NCBI GenBank assembly: GCA_046086225.1 | Contig: JBJSXF010000148.1 | Location: forward strand, 1-15,390 | DNA from: JBJSXF01 sp046086225 | Lineage (GTDB): Bacteria; Actinomycetota; Acidimicrobiia; IMCC26256; PALSA-610 | Reading direction: 5' to 3' | DNA length: 15,390 bases | Part shown: positions 9,533-15,390 of the stretch, piece by piece | Position numbering within the stretch: position 1 is the first letter of the stretch | Layout of the letters: every line of letters starts with the position of its first letter | Made by a program: the position numbers and the translations under genes | The notes under the pieces: generated by a model | The model's database searches: none | Told to the model about the DNA's origin: nothing | Seen by the model: the letters and a program-made list of their open reading frames with translations, nothing else

Positions 9533-10303
9533 TCACGGCCGCACCGACGGCAGATCGTCGGCCCGGGTCGCGGCGTCGCTGCCGCCGTCGGCGAACACGA
9601 GCGAGCCGCAGAAGAACCCCGCCTCGGGTGAGAGCAGGAAGTCGAGCAGGGCGGCGATCTCCTCGGGTTTCCCGGGCCGCCCGATCGGCACCGGGAACAC
9701 ATCGGGGATCGAGAAGATGAAGCCGAGATCGTCCTCGGTCATCGGGGTGCGGATCACCCCCGGCGCGATCGCGTTGAGGCGGATGCCCGCGCCGATCCAC
9801 TCGGCGGTCACCGCGTGGCGGCGCACCCAGCGGGCGAGGGCGAGCTTGGAGGCCGGGTAGGCGAACACGCCGGGCGCTTCGGCCACCGCGGCGAGGGCCG
9901 CAGGCTCGTCGCCGGCGAGGATCTTCGCCACGAGCGCGTCGGGCAGACCCGGCGTCGTGGACGTGGAGTTGGAGCTGATGGCGACCGCGCTCGGGTCGGT
10001 GCCTGCGGCGAGGAACGGGCGCAGGCCCTCGAGCGTGGCCACCGCGCCGAAGAAGTTGATCGCCGCGACCCGGGCGTCCTCGCCCATGATCCCGGCCCCG
10101 GCCACCAGGCCGTCGAGCACGCCGTCGCAGGCCGCACCCACCGCCTCGACCATGGCGGCCCGGCCGTCGGGGGTCGAGAGATCGGCGGTGACGTCGGCGT
10201 CGCGGAGGTCGACCCCGATGACCCGGTGCCCCTTGGCCCGCAGCCGGGCGCAGGTCGCCGCGCCGATGCCGCCGGCCGAGCCGGTGACCACGATGGTGCT
10301 CAA
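9533..10303 (-). CDS. Short-chain dehydrogenase/reductase, HsdA (3-alpha-hydroxysteroid dehydrogenase/carbonyl reductase)-like
   Basis: Classical-fold NAD(P)-dependent oxidoreductase of 256 residues. The cofactor loop is TGSAGGIG (7-14). Asp32 at the end of the second strand suggests NAD(H). The active site has Ser110/Ser111 in AISSNS and Tyr149 and Lys153 in YPASK. About 38 residues separate Ser and Tyr, far more than the usual dozen or so; this insertion and the start IVVTGSAGGIGAAT resemble Comamonas HsdA, which acts on 3-ketosteroids and other carbonyls. The NNAG motif is changed to AGAG (69-72). The start is TTG at 10303 because GGAGG lies eight bases upstream and no ATG or GTG fits. It is the first gene of an operon with the kinase and diverges from the serine hydrolase across 78 bases. 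The actual alcohol or ketone substrate is unknown. Confidence 0.9.
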   Translation of the reverse strand: MSTIVVTGSAGGIGAATCARLRAKGHRVIGVDLRDADVTADLSTPDGRAAMVEAVGAACDGVLDGLVAGAGIMGEDARVAAINFFGAVATLEGLRPFLAAGTDPSAVAISSNSTSTTPGLPDALVAKILAGDEPAALAAVAEAPGVFAYPASKLALARWVRRHAVTAEWIGAGIRLNAIAPGVIRTPMTEDDLGFIFSIPDVFPVPIGRPGKPEEIAALLDFLLSPEAGFFCGSLVFADGGSDAATRADDLPSVRP

Positions 10304-10311
10304 CTGGCGCT

Positions 10312-10316
10312 CCTCC
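10312..10316 (-). promoter_or_regulatory. Shine-Dalgarno supporting a TTG start of the SDR gene
   Basis: GGAGG within a GGGGGAGGAG run precedes TTG 10303 by eight bases on the minus strand. It supports the rare start codon, since the following codons immediately form the first Rossmann strand. Confidence 0.65.
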
Positions 10317-10381
10317 CCCGGGGCCCCGCACGTCGGGACCGGCCGCGGATCGTATTGCCGACACCGCCGGGAGGCGAGAGG

Positions 10382-11440
10382 ATGCGGGCCGTGGCCTCCC
10401 TCGACGAGCTCCTCGGTACGGTCGCCCGGCTGGTAACCGACGGCATCACCCCGGCGTGCCAGGTCGCGGTCGCCCGCGACGGCGAGCTGCTCGCCACCGA
10501 GACCTTCGGCGCGCCGCCCGCCACCCGCTTCGCCGCCTACTCGGCGACCAAGCCGATCGTGGCCTCGGCGGTGTGGCTGCTCATCGGCACCGGACGGCTC
10601 GACCCGGCCCGGCCGGTGGCCGATCTCGTACCCGAGCTCGCCGCCGCGATGCCGACGGTCACCCTCGAGCAGGTGATGCTCCACACCTCGGGCTTCCCGA
10701 ACGCGCCGATGACCGCGGTCGAGGGCGCCGACCCCGAGCGCCGACGGGCCCGGTTCGCCGAGTGGACGCTCGAGTGGGAGCCGGGGAGCCGGTTCGAGTA
10801 CCACGCGAGCTCGGCGCACTGGGTGCTCGCCGACCTCATCGAGCGGGTGGCAGGCACCGACTTCCGCGATGTCGTCGAACGCGAGGTGTGCGCGCCGCTC
10901 GGCCTCCCCCGCCTGCTCGGGATCCGCCCCGACGAGCAAGACGGCATCGCGCCCGGGGTCGCCACCGGCGATCCCGCGGCCGCGCCCGTGCCGATTGACC
11001 CGACCGCGCTCGACCGGGCCGACGTGCGCGCCGCGGGCGTGCCCGGTGGCGGCGGGATCATGACCGCCGCCGACCTCGCCCGCTTCTACCAGGGCGTGCT
11101 CGTCGATCGCATAGGGCGATGGGACGCCGCGGTGCTCGCCGACGCGACGACCAACGTGCGCTGCGTGCTCCCCGACCCGCTCATGGGCGTACCCGCCAAC
11201 CGCACGCTCGGTCTCGTGCTCGCGGGCGACGACGGCCTGCACCAGATGCGCTACGCGATGTTCGGGGCCGGGTGCTCACCGGGGTCGTTCGGCCACGCCG
11301 GCGCGTTCGGTCAGGTGGGCTGGGCCGATCCGGCCACCGGCACGTCGTTCGCGTTCCTGAAGAACGGCCTGAACGCCGACATGGTCGGCGACGCCGTGCA
11401 CCTGCTCCCGATCGTCGATCTCGCCGCGGCGCTCGACTGA
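10382..11440 (+). CDS. Beta-lactamase-fold serine hydrolase (class C/EstB-type family)
   Basis: Cytoplasmic serine hydrolase of the penicillin-binding/beta-lactamase fold, 352 residues, without a signal peptide, so a role as antibiotic-degrading beta-lactamase is unlikely. The nucleophile motif is SATK (Ser54, Lys57). Tyr140 in FEYHASSAHW takes the place of the YxN tyrosine, but the third position is Ala instead of Asn. HAG (305-307) stands where class C enzymes have KTG and esterases often have HxG. HTSGFP (101-106) is a common family motif. These features point to an esterase, lactonase, amidase or transesterase on a small substrate. The ATG has GGGAGG seven bases upstream. It diverges from the SDR-kinase pair, with which it may share regulation. 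The family is clear but the substrate cannot be named. Confidence 0.9.
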   Translation: MRAVASLDELLGTVARLVTDGITPACQVAVARDGELLATETFGAPPATRFAAYSATKPIVASAVWLLIGTGRLDPARPVADLVPELAAAMPTVTLEQVMLHTSGFPNAPMTAVEGADPERRRARFAEWTLEWEPGSRFEYHASSAHWVLADLIERVAGTDFRDVVEREVCAPLGLPRLLGIRPDEQDGIAPGVATGDPAAAPVPIDPTALDRADVRAAGVPGGGGIMTAADLARFYQGVLVDRIGRWDAAVLADATTNVRCVLPDPLMGVPANRTLGLVLAGDDGLHQMRYAMFGAGCSPGSFGHAGAFGQVGWADPATGTSFAFLKNGLNADMVGDAVHLLPIVDLAAALD

Positions 11441-11451
11441 GCGGTTCCCCA

Positions 11452-11472
11452 CCGCGCCCCGCCGGGGCGCGG
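11452..11472. terminator. Bidirectional hairpin terminator between convergent genes
   Basis: CCGCGCCCC (11452-11460) and GGGGCGCGG (11464-11472) form a perfect nine-pair stem with a three-base loop. It fills the 33-base gap between the stop of the serine hydrolase (+) and the stop of the split-barrel protein (-). No T-run is present, as is often the case in high-GC actinobacteria. Its place and perfection make a two-way terminator likely. Confidence 0.65.
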
Positions 11473-11473
11473 G

Positions 11474-11971
11474 CTACATGCCGGGGAGGCCGAGCTTGCG
11501 GTGGTCCCAGGTGATGGTGCGATCGACGTGCAACTTCACGACGACGCGCTTGTGCAGCATCGCCTCCACGAAGGGCTTGAGCTCCTCGGTGTAGGGGGCG
11601 TTGTAGCGCTCGAACACGTTCACCCCGAGCTCCCACATGCGGTCGGGATCGTCGATGATCTCGCCCCGGCCGACGAGGGTGACGCCCCGCAGCTCGTCGT
11701 ACGACTCCCCCGCTTCCACGAGCATCGTCATCCGCGGATCGCGGCGCAGGTTCACGACCTTCTGGGCCTTGGCCTTGGTCTCGAACGCCACCGCACCCTC
11801 GAGGAACCCGTACCACATGGCGACCGAGTGGATCGTGCCGTCGCCCGAGATGGTGGACATGGCGGCCGAGTGGCGCTCGGCGAGGAAGGCGTCGACCTCC
11901 TCGGGCGTCATCTGGATGAGCGCCCGCTGGTTGACCCCGTGGCCCATGGCGTCGGTCATGGGCCGGAGCAT
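11474..11971 (-). CDS. Pyridoxamine 5'-phosphate oxidase-fold (split-barrel FMN/F420-type) protein
   Basis: Small cytoplasmic protein of up to 165 residues with the split beta-barrel fold that binds FMN, F420 or heme in related proteins. MSTISGDGTIHSVAMWYGF (38-56) is the typical first strand pair, and TKAKAQKVVNLRRDPR (65-80) is the basic phosphate-binding segment. From memory the whole resembles actinobacterial FDOR-B/PPOX-class proteins annotated as F420-dependent. Cofactor and reaction cannot be read from sequence alone. The start is uncertain: ATG occurs at 11971, 11959 and 11947, none with a good ribosome binding site. With the first, only eight bases separate it from the divergent crotonase; homologues usually begin near the third. 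It ends in TAG and converges with the serine hydrolase across a hairpin. Confidence 0.85.
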   Translation of the reverse strand: MLRPMTDAMGHGVNQRALIQMTPEEVDAFLAERHSAAMSTISGDGTIHSVAMWYGFLEGAVAFETKAKAQKVVNLRRDPRMTMLVEAGESYDELRGVTLVGRGEIIDDPDRMWELGVNVFERYNAPYTEELKPFVEAMLHKRVVVKLHVDRTITWDHRKLGLPGM

Positions 11972-11979
11972 AGGTTGAC

Positions 11980-12765
11980 GTGCCGATGAGCGGATCCGTG
12001 CACCTCGAGATCGACGGCCCCATCGCCGTCATCACCAACGACAACCCCGACAAGCACAACGCGTTCGACGACGACATGGACGCCCAGCTCTTCGCTGCGA
12101 TCGATGCCCTCGTCGGCCGGGCCGACGTGCGGGCCGTCATCTGGCGGGGCGAGGGGAAGTCGTTCTCCTCGGGCCGCGACGTCGGCTCGATCGGCAACCT
12201 CCAGGTGCCCCTCTCGCACCACGAGCTCATGCGTCGGGGCCACCGGGGCATCCAGCGGCTCTGGGATCTCGACGCCCCGGTAATCGTCGCCTGCAAGGGC
12301 TGGGTGATGGGCGGGTCATTCCAACGGGCCCTGCTCGGCGACGTGCGGGTCGCGGCCGAAGGCACCCGCTTCCGACTCCCCGAGGTCGGCCACGGCGTCA
12401 TCCCCGACACCGGCGGGGTCGCCGTGCTCCACCAGATGTGCGGACCGGGCGTGGTGAGCGACATGGTGCTCACCGGACGCATCCTCTCGGCCGAAGAGGC
12501 ACTCGCCCACGGCGTGGTGAGCCGGGTGGTGCCCGCCGAGGAACTCGACCAGACCGTGCGCGAGATGGCCGAGCAGATCGCGGCCGCCCCGGCCGTCACC
12601 GTGAAGATGGCGCGTGAGGTGCTGCGCCATCTCTCGCTCCCGCAGATCCGGGCGTCGATGACCGACGAGATGATCTACCAGACCTTCATCAACCGCAGTG
12701 ACGACTTCGCCGAGATGCGCGCCGCCCGCGCCGCCGAACGGCCGCCGCGTTACACGGGGAGCTGA
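11980..12765 (+). CDS. Enoyl-CoA hydratase/isomerase family protein (crotonase fold)
   Basis: Crotonase-fold enzyme of 261 residues (counting GTG 11980 as start; ATG 11986 is the alternative). The oxyanion-hole regions are SSGRD (63-67) and KGWVMGGS (106-113). Glu135 in RLPEVGHGVIPDTGG aligns with catalytic Glu144 of rat hydratase. Asp161 in SDMVLTGR lies where the second catalytic Glu (164) would be. One of the two usual carboxylates is thus Asp, so hydratase or isomerase activity on an enoyl-CoA is possible but not assured. AGG five bases before the GTG is a weak ribosome binding site. A dienoyl-CoA-reductase-like SDR follows four bases downstream, so the two are co-transcribed and may act on the same unsaturated acyl-CoA. 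It differs clearly from the crotonase at 7517, so the two are paralogues with separate jobs. Confidence 0.92.
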   Translation: MPMSGSVHLEIDGPIAVITNDNPDKHNAFDDDMDAQLFAAIDALVGRADVRAVIWRGEGKSFSSGRDVGSIGNLQVPLSHHELMRRGHRGIQRLWDLDAPVIVACKGWVMGGSFQRALLGDVRVAAEGTRFRLPEVGHGVIPDTGGVAVLHQMCGPGVVSDMVLTGRILSAEEALAHGVVSRVVPAEELDQTVREMAEQIAAAPAVTVKMAREVLRHLSLPQIRASMTDEMIYQTFINRSDDFAEMRAARAAERPPRYTGS

Positions 12766-12769
12766 CGCC

Positions 12770-13687
12770 GTGCCCGACGACCTCACCGACGATTCCACCG
12801 ACGACGCGCGCATCGGCCTGCCCGAGCCGCCCGCCCCCGGCGCCACCGCACTGCCCGCGGGCACCTTCGCCGGGGTGCCGGTCGTGGTGACCGGCAGCGG
12901 CACAGGGCTGGGCAAGGCGATTGCGGCCGAGTTCGCCCGCCTCGGCGCGGCGATGGTGATCGCGAGCCGCAAGCCGGAGCACCTCGCCGCGGCGGAGGCG
13001 GCCCTGGCCGAGCTCGGCGCACCGGTGCTCACGGTCGCGTGCGACATCCGCGACGCCGAGCAGATCGCCGCGCTGTTCGACACGGCCGAGGCCCGGTTCG
13101 GTCTCCCCGGCGTGCTCGTCAACAACGCCGCCGCGAACTTCCCGGTGCCGGCCGAGGACACCTCGCCGAACGCGTGGCGCACGGTCGTCGACATCACCCT
13201 CACCGGCACGTTCCTCTGCTCACGCGAGTTCGGGCGCCGCCACATCGCAGCGCGCACGCCGGGCTCGATCGTGAACGTCGGCGCGTCGTACGCCTGGACC
13301 GGCGGGCCCGGCTTCGCCCACTCGGCCGCGGCCAAGGCGGGTGTGAAGAACCTCACCGAGACCCTCGCGGTCGAGTGGGGGCCGTACGGCATCCAGGTGA
13401 ACGGGCTCGTGCCCGGCCTGTTCCCCCACGAGGACATGACCGCCGACATCCGCGGCAACCTCGACCGCACCTCCGACAAGGAGGCGTGCCAGCCCGCTCT
13501 GCGCACCGGCCGCCGCCAGGAGCTCGGCTGGGCGGCGACCTTCCTCGCCTCGCCCTACGCCCGGTTCGTGTCGGGCCACACCCTCGTGGTCGACGGCGCC
13601 AACTGGCAGCGCCGATCGCTCACCAACCCGCCGGTGGTGCCGGTGCGCGAGCAGATGGGTCGCGGCCCGTTCGCGATCGAGGGCTGA
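12770..13687 (+). CDS. SDR oxidoreductase of the 2,4-dienoyl-CoA reductase type
   Basis: Predicted NADPH-dependent reductase of unsaturated acyl-CoA, 305 residues. An acidic, probably disordered N-terminal extension (1-30) precedes the Rossmann loop TGSGTGLG (41-48); Arg67 after the second strand suggests NADPH. NNAAANF (118-124) resembles the NNAAGNF segment of dienoyl-CoA reductases. The standard YxxxK tyrosine is replaced by Ser185 in SAAAK, but Tyr174 lies exactly 15 residues before Lys189, as Tyr199 and Lys214 do in human DECR1. Thr143 stands where classical SDRs have the catalytic Asn. A Pro/Arg-containing tail (283-305) follows the usual VDGA ending. The GTG at 12770 has GGGGAG eight bases upstream and starts four bases after the crotonase stop, so they form an operon. 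A more general enoyl- or ketoacyl-CoA reductase is the alternative. Confidence 0.87.
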   Translation: MPDDLTDDSTDDARIGLPEPPAPGATALPAGTFAGVPVVVTGSGTGLGKAIAAEFARLGAAMVIASRKPEHLAAAEAALAELGAPVLTVACDIRDAEQIAALFDTAEARFGLPGVLVNNAAANFPVPAEDTSPNAWRTVVDITLTGTFLCSREFGRRHIAARTPGSIVNVGASYAWTGGPGFAHSAAAKAGVKNLTETLAVEWGPYGIQVNGLVPGLFPHEDMTADIRGNLDRTSDKEACQPALRTGRRQELGWAATFLASPYARFVSGHTLVVDGANWQRRSLTNPPVVPVREQMGRGPFAIEG

Positions 13688-13696
13688 CGCCCTTCC

Positions 13697-13715
13697 CTGC
13701 GACCGCGCGCCGCAG
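13697..13715. terminator. Weak hairpin between convergent genes
   Basis: CTGCG (13697-13701) and CGCAG (13711-13715) can pair around a nine-base loop in the 39-base gap between the SDR stop and the stop of the small membrane protein. It has only five pairs and no T-run, so support is low. Confidence 0.2.
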
Positions 13716-13726
13716 CCGCCGAGCGA

Positions 13727-14080
13727 TCAGCCGGTGCGGGCGAGCTTGCGCAACTTCACCCAGGCGTAGACCGACTGCGCGGCCAGCGCGATCACGACGC
13801 CCACGAAGATCGCGTGCGCTCGCGCCGCGATCGGCAGCACGATGACGAGCCCGGGGATGAACCAGAGCCAGAAGAACCGCATCCAGGGCCGCAGCATCTG
13901 CGAGCGGGCGTAGGGCGCGGCGAGCCGAGCGAGCGCGGGCTCCTCGGGAGTGCGCCCCATGCGCACGAGTCGCCGGAGCCTGCGCCGTTCGCCGGGGTCG
14001 AGGGCCGCCCACGCGGCGGCGAAGCCGGAGTCGGATGCGGCGGACGGGCCGGACGGGGTCATGGGGGCATCGTGGCACAC
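13727..14080 (-). CDS. Small membrane protein of unknown function with two predicted transmembrane helices
   Basis: I do not recognise this family. The protein has 117 residues from GTG 14080, or 111 from ATG 14062; neither start has a convincing ribosome binding site. The N-terminal half is polar and Arg-rich (ERRRLRRLVRM, 31-41), so probably cytoplasmic. Two hydrophobic segments follow at about 68-86 (FFWLWFIPGLVIVLP inside) and 88-107, with a short Arg-containing turn between them, and a basic C-terminus. The hairpin topology would place both ends in the cytoplasm. It is convergent with the SDR and divergent from the ammonium transporter, whose regulatory array lies in the shared gap. Coding is supported by its codon pattern and by the two membrane segments, which are unlikely to appear in a shadow frame. 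Confidence 0.75.
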   Translation of the reverse strand: MCHDAPMTPSGPSAASDSGFAAAWAALDPGERRRLRRLVRMGRTPEEPALARLAAPYARSQMLRPWMRFFWLWFIPGLVIVLPIAARAHAIFVGVVIALAAQSVYAWVKLRKLARTG

Positions 14081-14113
14081 CCGACCGGCCGTCCGCGCCC
14101 CCGGAGTGCCGAC

Positions 14114-14179
14114 GTCAGAAAGCCGTCACGTCTTTGTGCGGAACGCGAAACGTAAGCGAGACGAACGGGAAACCGACCG
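14114..14179 (+). promoter_or_regulatory. Array of six 11-base direct repeat units, GlnR-box-like, before the ammonium transporter
   Basis: Pentamers start every 11 bases: GTCAG 14114, GTCAC 14125, GTGCG 14136, GAAAC 14147, GAGAC 14158, GAAAC 14169. The last four fit the actinobacterial GlnR box GTNAC-N6-GAAAC-N6-GTNAC-N6-GAAAC with exact spacing: both GAAAC units are perfect and the GTNAC units have changes. GlnR commonly activates amtB on nitrogen limitation. PhoP also binds 11-base repeats of related form, so a related OmpR-family regulator is the alternative. Confidence 0.7.
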
Positions 14180-14184
14180 TTCGT
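14161..14184. repeat. Inverted repeat overlapping the last GlnR-like units
   Basis: ACGAACGG (14161-14168) and CCGTTCGT (14177-14184) are perfect reverse complements around an eight-base spacer that contains the final GAAAC. It may be a second regulator's operator or a by-product of the direct repeats. Confidence 0.5.
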
Positions 14185-14189
14185 AGGTT
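14184..14189 (+). promoter_or_regulatory. Possible -10 element of the ammonium transporter gene
   Basis: TAGGTT fits the TANNNT pattern of actinobacterial -10 elements. It would put the transcript start near 14196, the GlnR-like array around -82 to -17, and leave a leader of about 47 bases. No clear -35 is present, as expected for an activated promoter. Confidence 0.4.
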
Positions 14190-14232
14190 CCCATCCGGAC
14201 ATCCGGTCCGCTGTTCCGTTCACTCGTACACG

Positions 14233-14238
14233 AGGAGG
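14233..14238 (+). promoter_or_regulatory. Shine-Dalgarno of the ammonium transporter gene
   Basis: AGGAGG stands four bases before GTG 14243. It lies 22 bases from the in-frame ATG 14261, which has only GAGG at four bases. This favours the GTG start, although the spacing is short. Confidence 0.6.
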
Positions 14239-14242
14239 CAAG

Positions 14243-15390
14243 GTGCGCCATCGAGGTCTGATGCGTATCGCCGCCGTCGGTGTACTGACGGTGACGGCGC
14301 TCCTCCTCACTGCGGGGACCGCCTTCGCTTCCAGTACCGACGCCGGTGGCACAACGACCGAAGAGCTCACGCGCGGTGAAATCAGCATGAACCTGCTGTG
14401 GATCGTCATCGGCGCCGCGCTCGTCATCTTCATGCAGGCCGGCTTCGCGCTGGTCGAAACCGGGTTCTGCCGGGCCAAGCACGCGGCCCATGTGGTGACC
14501 ACGAACCTGGCCATCTTCGGCCTCGGCTTCGTCGGCTACTACACGATCGGCTTCGGCCTCATGTTCGGCGGCTTCAGCTACTCCCTCTTCGGGATGAACG
14601 AGCCGGTCGGTAGCGCCCTCATCGGCTCCGGCAACTGGGTGTTCCTCTGGAAGGGCGGCTTCTTCCTCCAGGGCGGCGCCTACGACGTGAGCGTGCTCGC
14701 ATTCTTCCTCTACATGGTCGCCTTCATGGACACCACGGCGACCATCCCGACCGGCTCGATGGCCGAGCGGTGGAAGTGGAACAGCTTCGCGATCTGGGGT
14801 CTGTTCTGCGGCGCGATCTACTACCCGCTCTTCGGCGCCTGGACATGGGGCGGCGGCTGGCTGGCCAAGCTCGGCGAGACCGCGGGCTGGGGCAACGGCT
14901 ACGTCGACTTCGCGGGCTCGGGCATCGTGCACATGACGGGTGGCGTCGCCGCCCTGGCCGGTGCGCTCGTGCTCGGTCCCCGCATCGGCAAATACGGACC
15001 CGACGGGAAGCCCCGGACCCTCGCGGCCCACAGCATCCCGATGGCCATGACGGGCACGTTCATCCTGCTGTTCGGGTGGTTCGGCTTCAACGCCGCATCT
15101 ACCTTCGCAGCCACCGACCACCGGTTCGCCGTGGTCGCCGCGAACACCGCCATCGCCGGGGCCTTCGGCCTCGTGATCTCGATGGTGTGGGTGCAGCTGC
15201 GCACCCCGAAGCACCAGCCCGATCCGGGCATGATCGCCAACGGTCTCCTCGCAGGCCTCGTCGCCATCACGGCACCGTGCGCCTTCGTCCAGCCCTACGC
15301 GGCGGCGATCATCGGCACCATCGCCGGGGTGATCGTGGTCGAGGCGGTGTGGTTCATCGAGAAGCGCGGCATCGACGACCCGGTCGGGGC
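14243..15390 (+). CDS. amt: Ammonium transporter (Amt family) with signal peptide, 3' end outside window
   Basis: Trimeric membrane channel/transporter that takes up ammonium. The visible 382 codons begin with a probable cleavable signal peptide (hydrophobic 9-27, ending TAFA), as in E. coli AmtB. The first helix carries MQAGFALVETGFCRAKHAAH (64-83), the most conserved family segment. DFAGSGIVHMTGG (222-234) is the family signature, with Asp222 and pore His230 spaced as Asp160 and His168 in E. coli; the usual Gly-Gly after DFA is Gly-Ser. The second pore His should be past or near the window end and I cannot assign it. An insert at about 118-150 between early helices is longer than in AmtB. 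GTG 14243 is chosen on its AGGAGG; ATG 14261 is the alternative. A PII gene (glnK) often follows amt, but that lies outside the window. Confidence 0.94.
   Translation, partial: MRHRGLMRIAAVGVLTVTALLLTAGTAFASSTDAGGTTTEELTRGEISMNLLWIVIGAALVIFMQAGFALVETGFCRAKHAAHVVTTNLAIFGLGFVGYYTIGFGLMFGGFSYSLFGMNEPVGSALIGSGNWVFLWKGGFFLQGGAYDVSVLAFFLYMVAFMDTTATIPTGSMAERWKWNSFAIWGLFCGAIYYPLFGAWTWGGGWLAKLGETAGWGNGYVDFAGSGIVHMTGGVAALAGALVLGPRIGKYGPDGKPRTLAAHSIPMAMTGTFILLFGWFGFNAASTFAATDHRFAVVAANTAIAGAFGLVISMVWVQLRTPKHQPDPGMIANGLLAGLVAITAPCAFVQPYAAAIIGTIAGVIVVEAVWFIEKRGIDDPVG

Noticed and set aside
10382..11440. Beta-lactamase resistance gene
   Set aside because: No signal peptide, no KTG and no full YxN motif. 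The HxG form and context fit an esterase-like hydrolase.

Overview
The window is very GC-rich and densely coded, with GTG and TTG starts, 4-base start/stop overlaps and short gaps. Several products have their closest recognisable relatives in actinobacteria: a CsoR copper repressor, a RipA-like NlpC/P60 protein, an EchA12-like crotonase, a split-barrel FMN/F420-type protein and a FadE36-like phosphotransferase. I infer a high-GC member of the Actinomycetota, possibly an Acidimicrobiia-like lineage; the class is a guess from style and not shown by a marker gene. No mobile element, CRISPR array, rRNA or tRNA was seen, and no stretch over 300 bases lacks a gene.

Region 1 (1-5697, all minus strand) holds envelope and copper genes. 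In transcription order these are an exported NlpC/P60 peptidoglycan hydrolase with a coiled coil, a Cu(I) P1B-type ATPase (copA), its CsoR repressor (overlapping copA by 4 bases), and a class A penicillin-binding protein cut by the window edge. A 23-base perfect palindrome of CsoR-operator type covers the likely -10 element of copA, and the predicted transcript would start at or next to the copA ATG.

Region 2 (5970-13687, mixed strands) holds acyl-CoA and lipid catabolism genes: acyl-CoA synthetase plus EchA12-like crotonase (+); a TTG-started HsdA-like SDR overlapping an ACAD10/LvaA-like APH-fold kinase (-); a beta-lactamase-fold serine hydrolase (+); a pyridoxamine-oxidase-fold protein (-); and a second crotonase followed by a 2,4-dienoyl-CoA-reductase-like SDR (+). 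The genes form three or four short transcription units. Together they suggest activation and breakdown of an unusual carboxylic acid (branched, hydroxylated, lactone-derived or steroid side chain), but the substrate cannot be read from the sequence.

Region 3 (13727-15390) has a small two-helix membrane protein (-) and, divergently, an ammonium transporter (+, cut by the window edge). The gap between them carries six 11-base units in exact phase, four of which match a GlnR box (GTNAC-N6-GAAAC twice). This fits nitrogen-limitation control of the transporter and is the best regulatory find here.

No clearly new defence or mobile system is present. The points most worth checking are the 11-base array before amt, the CsoR operator with a possible leaderless copA start, the kinase/SDR/synthetase gene set, and several enzymes with altered catalytic positions.
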